Part shown: one piece after another, positions 51,895 to 60,631 of the stretch | Layout: the number at the start of each line of letters is the position of its first letter | How positions within the stretch are numbered: the stretch's first letter is position 1 | DNA from: Mycobacteroides chelonae | GTDB lineage: Bacteria > Actinomycetota > Actinomycetes > Mycobacteriales > Mycobacteriaceae | Reading direction: 5' to 3' | DNA: 64,000 nt | Assembly (NCBI RefSeq): GCF_016767715.1 | Contig: NZ_CP050145.1 | Coordinates: 1,178,001 to 1,242,000, forward strand | Position numbers and translations under genes: made by a program | Notes under the pieces: generated by a model | What the model was told of the DNA's origin: nothing | The model's input: the letters and a program-made list of their open reading frames with translations, nothing else | Databases searched by the model: none

Positions 51895-53151
51895 ATGATG
51901 CGTGGCATGGGCATCCAGGCAGCGGGAGCAACAGGGTTGGTGACGGTCCAGGAGATCCAGGAGGTGGCTGAGCGGCTCGCTCCTGTGATGCGGCGCACAC
52001 CGGTGGTGGCTTTTCGGGCGCTCAGTGAACGCTGCGGTCACGAGGTGCGGCTCAAATGCGAAAACCTGCAACGCACAGGATCTTTCAAACCGCGTGGCGC
52101 CTACAACCGGATCAGCCTGTTGCCCGATGACCAGCGGGTGAACGGTGTGGTGGCCGCCAGCGCGGGTAATCACGCCCAGGGTGTGGCCTGGGCCGCGACC
52201 ACGCTCGGCATCGCGTCCACGGTGTTCATGCCGGTGGGGGCCGCGCTGCCCAAGATCGTCGCGACCCGCGCCTACGGCGCCACGGTGCACCTCACCGGCA
52301 CGACCATCGATGACGCGCTGTTGGCCGCGACGGAGTTCGCGGCGGAGACCGGCGCGGTACTCATCCACCCCTTCGACCATCGGGACGTCGTGGCCGGGCA
52401 GGCCACCGTCGGGCTGGAGATTCTGGAGCAGCTTCCCGATGTGGGCACCATCGTGGTGCCCGCGGGCGGCGGCGGGCTGGTCGCGGGCATTGCAGCGGTA
52501 GTCAAAGCGGCTCGGCCCGAGGTGCGGATCGTCGCGGTACAGGCCGCGGGTGCGGCCGCCTGGCCGGTGTCGCTGCAGGCCGGGCATCCGGTGGCGCTGG
52601 AATCCATGGAGACCATGGCGGACGGCATCGCGGTAGGCAAGCCGGGGGCGGTGCCGTTCGAGCATGTGGCCGCGCTGGTCGATGACGTGGTCACGGTCAG
52701 TGAGGAGGCGCTCTCGCGCGGGCTGCTGCTGTGCCTGGAGCGGGCCAAGCTGGTGGTGGAGCCCGCCGGCGCTGCCGCGGTGGCGGCACTGCTCACGCTG
52801 TCCGCCGAGGAGCTGGACCTGCGCGGCCCGGTATGTGCGGTGCTTTCGGGCGGAAACATCGATCCGCTGCTGCTCACCCATGTCATCACCCACGGTCTGC
52901 GGGCGGCCGGTCGCTATCTGACGGTGCGTGTCACCGTCGCGGACGCGCCGGGCGGTCTGTCGGGTCTTCTCGACGTGTTCCGGGCGTCAGGAGCCAGCGT
53001 TGTCGACGTGACCCACTGGCGTAACAGCGAGCGTCTGCGTCTGGGTGAGGTGGATGTGCTGGCGACCGTCGAAACGCGGGGCCCAGAACACCGTCAGGCC
53101 GTCCTTGACGCAATCGTCGCGGCGGGCCTGACGGTCCAGGAAGAGCGGTAG
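51895..53151 (+). CDS. ilvA: threonine ammonia-lyase with C-terminal ACT-like domain
   Basis: The protein has 418 residues (a start at 51907 is also possible). The PLP lysine is in RTGSFKPRGAYNRI, the loop is VVAASAGNHAQGVAWAA, and the phosphate-binding loop is VPAGGGGLVAGIAAV. About 80 C-terminal residues (TVRVTVADAPGGLSGLLDVFRASGASVVDVTH) form an ACT-like domain. It deaminates threonine (or serine) to the 2-oxoacid. The short single regulatory domain suggests the catabolic or moderately regulated form. Confidence 0.9.
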   Translation: MMRGMGIQAAGATGLVTVQEIQEVAERLAPVMRRTPVVAFRALSERCGHEVRLKCENLQRTGSFKPRGAYNRISLLPDDQRVNGVVAASAGNHAQGVAWAATTLGIASTVFMPVGAALPKIVATRAYGATVHLTGTTIDDALLAATEFAAETGAVLIHPFDHRDVVAGQATVGLEILEQLPDVGTIVVPAGGGGLVAGIAAVVKAARPEVRIVAVQAAGAAAWPVSLQAGHPVALESMETMADGIAVGKPGAVPFEHVAALVDDVVTVSEEALSRGLLLCLERAKLVVEPAGAAAVAALLTLSAEELDLRGPVCAVLSGGNIDPLLLTHVITHGLRAAGRYLTVRVTVADAPGGLSGLLDVFRASGASVVDVTHWRNSERLRLGEVDVLATVETRGPEHRQAVLDAIVAAGLTVQEER

Positions 53152-53185
53152 CTGCCCAGTCCAGCTCACCCAGCCCAGGCCTCGG

Positions 53186-53243
53186 TCGAGTGCGAGCCAG
53201 GCGCGGTTTTCGGCCTGGTTTTCCACGTGAGGCTCGCACTCGA
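53186..53243. repeat. hairpin with nested stem, left of the PD-(D/E)XK gene
   Basis: TCGAGTGCGAGCC (53186-53198) pairs with GGCTCGCACTCGA (53231-53243); inside, CCAGGC (53197-53202) pairs with GCCTGG (53213-53218). Its right arm shares a 22-bp sequence with the hairpin at 54187-54208. Confidence 0.75.
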
Positions 53244-53287
53244 TCAGTGCAGACGGTTTGTCGGTCGTTGGTGTGATGCTGCAGGCC

Positions 53288-54196
53288 ATGGGGGAGATTC
53301 CGTGGCCGTTCCGCTCCGGCGAGGTGCTTTCCATCGGAGCGATGACCGAGCACTACATGCGTACCCGATACCGGCAGCTGTATCCGGGCATCTACGTTCC
53401 GCGTGACGCGGAGGTGAGCGCCACACAGCGCGCACACGCGGCGTGGTTATGGACAGCGCGCAGTGGCGTGATCGCCGGGGTGGCGGCATCGGCTGTGCAT
53501 GGTGCCAAATGGGTCGACGCCGGTGTGACTGTGGACCTGATCCATCGTCACCACAAGATTGCGAGCGGCCTACAAATCCATCGAGATATCTTGACAGACA
53601 ACGAGGTTGATCGCGTCGAGGGGCTTGCCGTCACGAGTCCTGCGCGCACTGCCTTCGATGTGGGTAGGTGGTTGCCGCAGGCCGCGGCCGTCGAGCGGAT
53701 AGACGCCCTCGTGGCAGCGACCGGGTTGGTGATTGCACAGGTCGAGGACGTCATGAAGATGCACAAAGGGGCCCGCGGCCTGGCTCTGCTGAAGAGCACG
53801 TTGGCACTGGTTGACGGGGGTTCCGAATCGCCGCAGGAGACGAGAACCCGACTGCTGTTGGTGAAATCGGGGTTTCCGCCGCCGCAGACGCAGATACGTG
53901 TGTTCAACCGCTATGGCGATTTCATCGCCCGTGTCGACATGGGGTGGGAGGACCTGAAGGTTGGTGTCGAATTCGATGGAGCTCAACACTGGTTGGACTC
54001 TCGTCAGCGGTCTCGTGATATCGATCGGGCCTCGGAGTTGGCGGACGAGGGTTGGGCGATCGTGCGAGTGAGTGCCGACATGCTTCGTCACCGAGCTGGC
54101 ACCGTGGTCGCTCGCGTCGATGAGGCGCTCAGAAATGCTGCCAAGCCCACAACGAGCGCGAGCCTCACGCGGATTTCGGGTCAGATTTCCGCGTGA
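53288..54196 (+). CDS. AbiEi-like/DUF559 PD-(D/E)XK nuclease-fold protein
   Basis: The protein has 302 residues from ATG 53288 (frame open from 53258). The N-terminal half (RYRQLYPGIYVPRDAEVSATQRAHAAWLWT) resembles AbiEi-type antitoxin winged-helix domains. The C-terminal half has a VSR/DUF559 nuclease pattern: SPQETRTRLLL (Glu), ARVDMGWEDLKVGVEFDGAQHW (Asp and E-x-D) and a closing ADEGWAIVRVSADML. The catalytic residues look intact. Proteins of this kind are abundant in mycobacteria with no known function. The gene interrupts an otherwise conserved order and is bracketed by related hairpins. Confidence 0.75.
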   Translation: MGEIPWPFRSGEVLSIGAMTEHYMRTRYRQLYPGIYVPRDAEVSATQRAHAAWLWTARSGVIAGVAASAVHGAKWVDAGVTVDLIHRHHKIASGLQIHRDILTDNEVDRVEGLAVTSPARTAFDVGRWLPQAAAVERIDALVAATGLVIAQVEDVMKMHKGARGLALLKSTLALVDGGSESPQETRTRLLLVKSGFPPPQTQIRVFNRYGDFIARVDMGWEDLKVGVEFDGAQHWLDSRQRSRDIDRASELADEGWAIVRVSADMLRHRAGTVVARVDEALRNAAKPTTSASLTRISGQISA

Positions 54197-54208
54197 GGCT
54201 CGCGCTCG
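54153..54208. repeat. 21-bp perfect hairpin at the end of the PD-(D/E)XK gene
   Basis: Bases 54153-54173 pair perfectly with 54188-54208 around a 14-nt loop. The stop codon of the gene (54194-54196) lies in the right arm. It may terminate transcription from both sides (greA converges) and shares sequence with the hairpin at 53186-53243. Confidence 0.85.
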
Positions 54209-54229
54209 CTCGACGAACTAGGGGAAGAA

Positions 54230-54724
54230 TCAGTCGTGGTAGGGCTCGGCGCTGACGAGCGTCACCTTGACCTCGGCGCCGTTGGGCACGGTGTAGCTGC
54301 GGGTCTCGCCGACCTTGGCGTCGATGAGTGCGCCACCCAGCGGTGAGCTGGGGGAGTACACCTCGAGCTTGCCGTCCTTGACGCCCTCCTGGCGGGTGGC
54401 GATGAGGAAGGTCTCGGTGTCGTCCTTGTCTCCGTCGTAGTACACCTTGACGACCGAGCCGGGCAGTGCGATGCCGGACTGCGTCGGGACCTCACCGACC
54501 TTCGCGTTGTTGAGCAGCTCTTGCAGCTGACGGATGCGCGCTTCCTGCTGGCCCTGCTCTTCGCGTGCGGCGTGGTAGCCGCCGTTCTCGCGCAGGTCTC
54601 CCTCTTCGCGGCGCTCGTTGATCTCGGCGGCGATGACGGGGCGGTTGGCGATCAGTTGGTCGAGTTCCGCCTTGAGCCGATCATGTGACTCCTGGGTCAG
54701 CCAGGTCACCTGGGTGTCGGTCAT
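54230..54724 (-). CDS. greA: transcription elongation factor GreA
   Basis: The 164-residue protein has a coiled-coil N-terminus ([51 protein letters not shown]) with the acidic tip residues in GDLRENG, and a C-terminal FKBP-like domain ([15 protein letters not shown]). GreA rescues backtracked RNA polymerase by stimulating transcript cleavage. AAGGAGT precedes the ATG. Position matches Rv1080c. Confidence 0.95.
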   Translation of the reverse strand: MTDTQVTWLTQESHDRLKAELDQLIANRPVIAAEINERREEGDLRENGGYHAAREEQGQQEARIRQLQELLNNAKVGEVPTQSGIALPGSVVKVYYDGDKDDTETFLIATRQEGVKDGKLEVYSPSSPLGGALIDAKVGETRSYTVPNGAEVKVTLVSAEPYHD

Positions 54725-54988
54725 GGTGCAGGTACTCCTTGTCTCAGGCCAGCAACGTCCACTGGCGCTCTTCTATCGGGTGCCGGGTCGGGTGCATTGC
54801 TGCGGGTTTGACTGTCCAAAATGCAGCAATACACGGTCCCAGCAGGGATCCGTGTATCCGGCCAGCATACCACTGTCGCTGTGATGTTCAGCCTATTTTT
54901 GGACGAGGTTTGCCCGATGTGAACGTTGCCGACGTGTGTCTGTCGGCCCCCGCGTCGTTCGATGACGCCGACCGTCAGGAAATCGGCG

Positions 54989-55408
54989 TCAGGACGCGAC
55001 CAGATACGGCGGAACCGCCAGGCTGCAGCCGTAGACGTCTCCGGTCACCGGGGGGCGGGTGGTCTTCACCAGGGCTGTGACCGGCACAGATCGCTGTGAG
55101 GATGGGGGCACCAACACCTCGCGTCGTCCGGTCTCGTTTCCGTCGATGGACCGCGCGCGCAGGATGCAGACCGCCGGTCGCGACGGATCTTTCCGTTCCA
55201 CCGACGCCGTGACGGACACCGTGGATGAGTCCACGAGCTTGTAGGCGGAAAGTTCGCCCTTGACGTCTCCGGGGCCCAATCGGGCATATCCGATCGCGGC
55301 GATTGCGACCCCGGCCACGATGACCAAGGCGGTCAGCCCGACCGCGATCCAGCGGCCGCGGTTGGGCTTGGCGGGCTTGGTGCCGTAACGGTCCTCTGGT
55401 CGCTGCAC
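54989..55408 (-). CDS. DUF4307 membrane protein
   Basis: The 139-residue protein has a short basic N-terminus, one TM helix (about residues 22-43) and an exported beta-rich domain with ARLGPGDVKGELSAYKLVDSSTVSV and a Cys pair (AVCILRARSIDG, GDVYGCSL). This is DUF4307, conserved in mycobacteria beside greA and mca (Rv1081c). GTG start lies 6 nt after a TACCGT box. Function is unknown. A larger overlapping frame on this strand is a shadow. Confidence 0.82.
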   Translation of the reverse strand: MQRPEDRYGTKPAKPNRGRWIAVGLTALVIVAGVAIAAIGYARLGPGDVKGELSAYKLVDSSTVSVTASVERKDPSRPAVCILRARSIDGNETGRREVLVPPSSQRSVPVTALVKTTRPPVTGDVYGCSLAVPPYLVAS

Positions 55409-55414
55409 GGGTCA

Positions 55415-55420
55415 ACGGTA
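55415..55420 (-). promoter_or_regulatory. -10 box for a leaderless start (DUF4307 gene)
   Basis: On the minus strand TACCGT precedes the GTG at 55408 by 6 nt. Confidence 0.5.
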
Positions 55421-55494
55421 TGACGGGTATACCCGGGATGAAACGATGGGGGCGCGAGAACAGTGACGGCTGACAGAAAGAGGCGGGCGCACGG

Positions 55495-56364
55495 GTGACC
55501 GGATGGCGATTGATGGCGGTGCACGCCCACCCCGATGACGAGGCCAGCAAGGGTGCCGCGACCACGGCGCGGTACGCCGCCGAGGGCAACGACGTCATCG
55601 TGGTGACGCTGACGGGCGGCGAGCGCGGCGACATCCTCAACCCGGCGATGGACCGCCCCGAGGTGGCCGCGAACATCGGAACCATCCGTCGCGAGGAGAT
55701 GGCCAAGGCGGCGGCCGAGCTGGGTGTGCAACACCGCTGGCTGGGGTATGTCGACTCGGGCCTTCCGCAGGGCGACCCGCTGCCCCCGCTGCCCTCGGAT
55801 TCGTTTGCATTGGTGCCCATCGAGGAGCCGATCGCCAAGCTGGTCGCGGTGATCCGGGAGTTCCGGCCACATGTCATGACCACCTACGACGAGAACGGCG
55901 GCTACCCGCACCCGGATCACATCCGGTGCCACGAGGTGTCGATGGCCGCCTTCGAGGCCGCCGCGGACCCCGCGCAGTTCCCCGAGGCCGGCGAGCCGTG
56001 GACCGTCAGCAAGATCTACTACAACCACGGATTCATGCGGGCGCGCATGCAGTTGCTCAACGATGAGTGCAAGAAGCACGGATACAAAGGGCCGTTCGAC
56101 GAATGGCTTGAGCGCTGGCCGGCCGATGACGACGTCTTTGATCGCCGGGTGACCACTCGGGTGCCCTGCGCCGACTTCTTCGATGCCAGGGATGCCGCGT
56201 TACGCGCGCACGCGTCTCAAATTCCGCCGGACAGTAGCTTTTTCGCGGTCCCGCGTGAATTCGAGCGGCGGCTGTGGCCCACCGAGGATTTCGAGCTCGC
56301 CAAATCACGCGTGCCGACGAGCACCCCCGAGGACGATTTGTTCGCAGGAGTTGAGGCCAAATGA
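55495..56364 (+). CDS. mca: mycothiol S-conjugate amidase
   Basis: The 289-residue zinc amidase has the [19 protein letters not shown] motif near the start (His-Pro-Asp-Asp zinc site), [13 protein letters not shown], and [17 protein letters not shown] with the further His ligands. It cleaves mycothiol S-conjugates to release mercapturic acids for detoxification. It begins a three-gene run with a small TM protein and a thioredoxin-like protein, each overlapping the next. Position matches Rv1082. Confidence 0.95.
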   Translation: MTGWRLMAVHAHPDDEASKGAATTARYAAEGNDVIVVTLTGGERGDILNPAMDRPEVAANIGTIRREEMAKAAAELGVQHRWLGYVDSGLPQGDPLPPLPSDSFALVPIEEPIAKLVAVIREFRPHVMTTYDENGGYPHPDHIRCHEVSMAAFEAAADPAQFPEAGEPWTVSKIYYNHGFMRARMQLLNDECKKHGYKGPFDEWLERWPADDDVFDRRVTTRVPCADFFDARDAALRAHASQIPPDSSFFAVPREFERRLWPTEDFELAKSRVPTSTPEDDLFAGVEAK

Positions 56365-56648
56365 TGTTGATGGATGCCGTGCTGGTGCTCGCCGACGAGA
56401 AGAGCCCGAGCAACATCGGGCCGGATTTCGGCAAGGCGGGCCCGTTCGGTCTGACGGTGGTGGTGCTGCTGCTGGTGGGCACCTTCTTTCTGATTCGGTC
56501 AATGAACGCGCATCTGCGCAAGCTGCCGGAGACGTTTGACCCCGAACATCCCGAGCCTGATCAGGCCGTGGACGACGGCACCGTCGGAGCCGCCGACGAA
56601 CCCGAAAAGCCTTCGGGTTCTGCCGATCAGCGGGGCGATGACCGTTAA
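56361..56648 (+). CDS. small single-TM protein (Rv1083-like)
   Basis: The 95-residue protein has a TM helix at about 27-46 ([17 protein letters not shown]) followed by a basic patch and an acidic, disordered tail. The ATG overlaps the mca stop (ATGA) and its end overlaps the next gene by 11 bp, so it is translated with them. Function unknown; position matches Rv1083. Confidence 0.75.
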   Translation: MMLMDAVLVLADEKSPSNIGPDFGKAGPFGLTVVVLLLVGTFFLIRSMNAHLRKLPETFDPEHPEPDQAVDDGTVGAADEPEKPSGSADQRGDDR

Positions 56649-58614
56649 CCGGCTTGGCAAGGCGACCAGCCCATACCTGCGCCAGCACGTCGACAATCCT
56701 GTGCACTGGCAGCAGTGGACGCCAGAGGCATTGCAGGAAGCGCAGTCTCGCGATGTGCCCATCTTGTTGTCGATCGGGTATGCGGCCTGCCACTGGTGTC
56801 ATGTGATGGCCCACGAGTCCTTCGAGGACGACGAGGTGGCTGCCGTCATGAACGCCGGTTTCGTCAACATCAAGGTTGACCGCGAGGAGCGTCCCGATTT
56901 GGACGCCGTCTACATGAACGCCACCGTTGCGATGAACGGGCAGGGCGGCTGGCCGATGACGTGTTTCCTCACCCCGGACGGACGGCCCTTCTATACCGGC
57001 ACGTACTACCCGAAAAAGGGTTTTCTGCAGTTACTTTCGGCGGTTCGTGAAACCTGGGAGCAGCGCCGGGACGAGGTGGAAGAGGCGGCCTCGAGCATCA
57101 CCGGCCAGCTGCAGGCGATGTCTGGCCGCCTGCCTGCCGGGCCCGGCGTGGATGTCGCGCTGTGCGATACCGCCATCGCGGCGATTCTGCCCGCGGAAGA
57201 CGTGCGCTTCGGCGGATTCGGCGGGGCGCCGAAGTTTCCGCCGTCGGCCCTGCTGGAGGCACTGCTGCGCGGATACGAACGCACGGCGGACGCGGCGGTG
57301 CTCGGGGTGGTGGCCCGCACCGCGACAGCGATGGCGCGTGGCGGCATCTACGACCAATTGGCCGGGGGCTTCGCGCGGTACAGCGTGGACGCGGCCTGGG
57401 TGGTGCCGCACTTCGAGAAGATGCTGTACGACAACGCGCTGCTGCTGCGGGTCTACGCGCACTGGGCCCGCCGCACCGGCGATGCCCTGGCGCGGCGAAT
57501 CGCCTCCGAGACGGCCGATTTCCTGCTGAATGAGCTGCGGGTGGGTGAGTTGTTCGTCTCATCGCTGGACGCCGACGCCGCTGGCTCCGAGGGCTCCACC
57601 TATGTGTGGACACCCGAACAACTCGCCGAGGTGCTGGGTGTTGAGGATGGCGATTGGGCGGCAACGCTTTTCGAGGTGACCGCGGCGGGCACCTTCGAGC
57701 ACGGCAGTTCGGTGCTACAGCTTCTGCAGGATCCCGATGACGTTGACCGGTGGCAGAACGCGCGCACAGCCTTGCTGGCGGCGAGGTTGCAGCGCGTGCA
57801 GCCAGGCCGTGATGACAAGGCCGTCACCGCCTGGAACGGGCTGACCATCACCGCGCTCATCGAAGCCTCGATCGCGCTGGATCGCGACGATCTAGTGGAT
57901 GCGGCGGCGGGATGCGCCGCCAGGCTGCTGGAGTTGCATCTGCGTGACGGGCGTTTGCGCCGCGCGAGTCTGGGTGGGCAGGTCTCCGACGGGAACGGCG
58001 TGCTGGAGGATTACGGCACCCTTGCGACGGGCCTGCTGTCGCTGTATCAGGTGACCGGTCAATGGCGTTGGCGCGAGGCCGCCATCGCGTTGCTCGACAC
58101 CGCGCTCGATCATTTCGCCGATCCGGAATCGCCTGGTGCGTGGTTCGACATCGCCGACGATGCCGAGCAGCTGGTGCTGCGGCCCAGCGATCCCCTGGAC
58201 GGCGCGACCCCATCCGGGGCGTCCTCGGTGACCGAGGCGCTGCTCACCGCCGGGTACCTGCTGGAGGACTCGCGCTACCGGGAAGCCGCGCACGCCTCGC
58301 TGTCGGCGGCGTCCATGGCACTGGCGCGTGCTCCACGGTCGGCCGGTCACTGGCTGGCGGTGGCCGAGGCCGCGGTTCGGGGCCCGATCCAGGTGGCGGT
58401 GGCCTGTGATCCGGAGAACTCACCGCTGCTGCGGCAGGCCCGGCAGTCGGCGCCTGGGGGAGCAATTGTGGTTGGCGGGGTGAAGGATTCAAGCGAGTTG
58501 CTACGCGACAGGGGGCCGGTGGCCGATGTCGAAGCCGCCTACGTGTGCCGGGGTACCGTCTGCGATCTCCCGGTCACCGGGACCCAACAATTAGACGCGG
58601 CGTTGGGTAGGTAG
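56638..58614 (+). CDS. thioredoxin-domain/DUF255 protein (Rv1084-like)
   Basis: The protein has 658 residues from ATG 56638. The N-terminal thioredoxin-like domain contains YLRQHVDNPVHWQQW and the redox pair in GYAACHWCHVMAHESFED, typical of the spermatogenesis-associated 20/YyaL (DUF255) family. The rest is an (alpha/alpha) toroid resembling glycosidases and epimerases (GGIYDQLAGGFARYSVDAAWVVPHFEKMLYDNA). Substrate unknown. Linked with mca, it may act on thiols or sugars of mycothiol; this is inference. Confidence 0.85.
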   Translation: MTVNRLGKATSPYLRQHVDNPVHWQQWTPEALQEAQSRDVPILLSIGYAACHWCHVMAHESFEDDEVAAVMNAGFVNIKVDREERPDLDAVYMNATVAMNGQGGWPMTCFLTPDGRPFYTGTYYPKKGFLQLLSAVRETWEQRRDEVEEAASSITGQLQAMSGRLPAGPGVDVALCDTAIAAILPAEDVRFGGFGGAPKFPPSALLEALLRGYERTADAAVLGVVARTATAMARGGIYDQLAGGFARYSVDAAWVVPHFEKMLYDNALLLRVYAHWARRTGDALARRIASETADFLLNELRVGELFVSSLDADAAGSEGSTYVWTPEQLAEVLGVEDGDWAATLFEVTAAGTFEHGSSVLQLLQDPDDVDRWQNARTALLAARLQRVQPGRDDKAVTAWNGLTITALIEASIALDRDDLVDAAAGCAARLLELHLRDGRLRRASLGGQVSDGNGVLEDYGTLATGLLSLYQVTGQWRWREAAIALLDTALDHFADPESPGAWFDIADDAEQLVLRPSDPLDGATPSGASSVTEALLTAGYLLEDSRYREAAHASLSAASMALARAPRSAGHWLAVAEAAVRGPIQVAVACDPENSPLLRQARQSAPGGAIVVGGVKDSSELLRDRGPVADVEAAYVCRGTVCDLPVTGTQQLDAALGR

Positions 58615-58617
58615 CGT
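58612..58617 (+). promoter_or_regulatory. -10 box for a leaderless start, overlapping a stop codon
   Basis: TAGCGT begins with the TAG stop of the preceding gene and lies 7 nt before the ATG at 58625. Confidence 0.5.
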
Positions 58618-58624
58618 CCGGGGC

Positions 58625-58999
58625 ATGACCGTTACCCGCGAACAAGTTCTCGCCGTCGTCCAGAGCTATTGCGATCTGCTCACCACGGGCACCGCAGCGC
58701 AGATCGCCGACCTCTACGCCGACGATGCGACCGTCGAGGATCCGCTGGGCGCCGACGTACTCAAGGGCCGTGAGGCGATCCAGGGTTTCTACGCCGCCAT
58801 CGAGCCGCTGGACCGTCATGGCGACCTCAAGCTGGTGCGGGCCACCAACAACGAGGCCGCGTTCCACTTCGAGCTGACCATCAAGCACGAGAACGGTGGC
58901 ATGGTCATCGCACCGATCGACGTGATGACCTTTAACGACGAGGGCAAGATCAGCTCGATGCGGGCCTTCTGGACCCAGGACGACATCAAGCAGCTCTAG
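58625..58999 (+). CDS. ketosteroid isomerase-like (SnoaL/NTF2 fold) protein
   Basis: The 124-residue protein is an NTF2-fold domain with YCDLLTTGTAAQIADLYADDATVEDPLGADVLKGREAIQGFY and a C-terminal PIDVMTFNDEGKISSMRAFWTQDD. The first Tyr and an Asp near the end suit a ketosteroid-isomerase-like active site. It could act in steroid catabolism, but no steroid gene is adjacent. The start is leaderless by its -10 spacing. Confidence 0.82.
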   Translation: MTVTREQVLAVVQSYCDLLTTGTAAQIADLYADDATVEDPLGADVLKGREAIQGFYAAIEPLDRHGDLKLVRATNNEAAFHFELTIKHENGGMVIAPIDVMTFNDEGKISSMRAFWTQDDIKQL

Positions 59000-59015
59000 C
59001 CTTCCCGGGGAGCCG

Positions 59016-59747
59016 CTACGAGAAGACGGCGAACCAGACCGCGATGTAGTGGCACGTCGCGGCGATGACCGTCGCCGCATGGAAGAACTCGTGGTGGCCG
59101 AAGTGCAGCGGCCACGGGTTGGGCCATTTCGCGGCGTACAGGATTGCGCCGATGCTGTACAGGGCGCCGCCGACGATCAGCAGCACCACCGCGGGCACCC
59201 CGGCGCCATTCAGCAGCGTGGGGAAGAAGCCGACCGCCACCCAGCCGAGCAGCAGGTACAGCGGCACTCCCACCCAGCGTGGTGCCGTCGGCCAACACAT
59301 CTTCAGAATCACGCCGGCGAGCGCGCCGCCCCACACGATGGCGAGCACCAGGTTGCCTTCGGAGGGCGGCATCGCCAGCATCGCAAAGGGTGTGTAGCTG
59401 CCCGCGATGAAGACGAAGATCATCGAGTGATCGAGCCGCTTCATCCAGGTGCGTGTGGTCTGGGATTTCCAGTTCACCCGGTGATAGGCGGCGCTCACCC
59501 CGAAGACACCCAGCACCGTCAGGCTGTAGATGGCGGTGGCCAGTCCGGCCTGCGGTGAGCGCACCGACCACGCGACCGACACCAGCACGATTCCCGTGAC
59601 GATGGCGATCACGCAGGCATAGAAATGGATCCAGCCGCGTGCCTTGGGTTTGATCGGCAGGGTCTCGATACCGCCGACAAGCGCTGCCATCGGGAGCGAG
59701 AGCTCGGAGGTCGGTGCTTCGGGTGCAGGAGACTCATCGGTCTGCAT
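59016..59747 (-). CDS. hemolysin III/PAQR family membrane protein
   Basis: The 243-residue protein has seven TM helices with family motifs [29 protein letters not shown] and, near the end, [24 protein letters not shown]; the His residues form the zinc site of PAQR/HlyIII proteins. Those are putative lipid hydrolases (ceramidase-like). The start follows a TACTGT box (minus strand, 59753-59758) by 5 nt. Position matches Rv1085c. Confidence 0.9.
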   Translation of the reverse strand: MQTDESPAPEAPTSELSLPMAALVGGIETLPIKPKARGWIHFYACVIAIVTGIVLVSVAWSVRSPQAGLATAIYSLTVLGVFGVSAAYHRVNWKSQTTRTWMKRLDHSMIFVFIAGSYTPFAMLAMPPSEGNLVLAIVWGGALAGVILKMCWPTAPRWVGVPLYLLLGWVAVGFFPTLLNGAGVPAVVLLIVGGALYSIGAILYAAKWPNPWPLHFGHHEFFHAATVIAATCHYIAVWFAVFS

Positions 59748-59836
59748 GCGTCACAGTATCCCTTCCCCGCCCAAACCCAGTTTGTGAATGTTGTGTGCAG
59801 ATCGATATCTGCTGCTCCGGCGCGCGGCGGGCTCGC

Positions 59837-59842
59837 TAGGCT
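59837..59842 (+). promoter_or_regulatory. -10 box for a leaderless start (Z-prenyl synthase)
   Basis: TAGGCT lies 6 nt before the GTG at 59849, with no ribosome-binding site. Confidence 0.5.
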
Positions 59843-59848
59843 GGATCC

Positions 59849-60631
59849 GTGGAGATCATCCCGCCGACGCTCAAGGAACCGCTGTACAAGCTCTACGAAA
59901 TGCGGCTCCGCCAGGAGCTGGCCAAGTCGGCGAAACCACGGCACATCGCCGTCCTGTGCGACGGAAACCGCCGCTGGGCCCGGTCGGCGGGGTACACCGA
60001 TGTCAGCCATGGATACCGGATGGGCGCCCGCAAGATCGGCGAGATGCTCGGCTGGTGCCAGGACGCGGGCGTCGAGATGGCCACCGTGTACCTGTTATCG
60101 GCTGAGAACCTCACCCGTGATCCCGATCAGCTCGGCGAGCTGTTGGAGATCATCACCGACGTCGTCGAGGAGCTGTGCGCCCCGCAGAACAAGTGGAGCG
60201 TGCGCAGTGTGGGAGATCTCGATCTGTTGCCCGACGAGGTGGCTGAGCGGATGCGTCAGGCCGTGAAGTCGGCGCCCGCGGATGCGGCCTTCCATGTGAA
60301 TGTGGCGGTCGGTTACGGGGGCAGGCAGGAGATCACCGATGCGGTGCGCACCCTGCTGAACAAGGAGCTGGCCAACGGGGCCACCGCCGAGCAATTGGTG
60401 CAGGCGGTGACCGTCGACGCCATCTCGGAGAACTTGTACACCTCGGGACAGCCGGACCCGGATCTGGTGATCCGGACATCAGGAGAGCAGCGGTTGTCAG
60501 GATTCCTGCTCTGGCAGAGTGCGTACTCCGAGATGTGGTTCACCGACGCCTACTGGCCCGAGTTCCGGCGGGTGGATTTCCTGCGCGCGCTGCGTGACTA
60601 CGCCGCGAGAAACCGGCGGTTCGGCCAGTAG
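59849..60631 (+). CDS. short-chain Z-isoprenyl diphosphate synthase
   Basis: The 260-residue cis-prenyltransferase has HIAVLCDGNRRWARSAGY (catalytic Asp and the Asn-Arg-Arg-Trp set), YLLSAENLTRDPDQL, and the C-terminal PDLVIRTSGEQRLSGFLLWQSAYSEMWF. It matches Rv1086, which makes (Z,E)-farnesyl diphosphate, a precursor of decaprenyl phosphate for cell-wall synthesis. Product length depends on pocket residues that cannot be judged here. The GTG start is probably leaderless. Confidence 0.92.
   Translation: MEIIPPTLKEPLYKLYEMRLRQELAKSAKPRHIAVLCDGNRRWARSAGYTDVSHGYRMGARKIGEMLGWCQDAGVEMATVYLLSAENLTRDPDQLGELLEIITDVVEELCAPQNKWSVRSVGDLDLLPDEVAERMRQAVKSAPADAAFHVNVAVGYGGRQEITDAVRTLLNKELANGATAEQLVQAVTVDAISENLYTSGQPDPDLVIRTSGEQRLSGFLLWQSAYSEMWFTDAYWPEFRRVDFLRALRDYAARNRRFGQ

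Noticed and set aside
54975..55883. 302-residue minus-strand frame overlapping mca
   Set aside because: It crosses the DUF4307 gene in another frame and lies antisense to the 5' half of mca, whose zinc motifs are intact.
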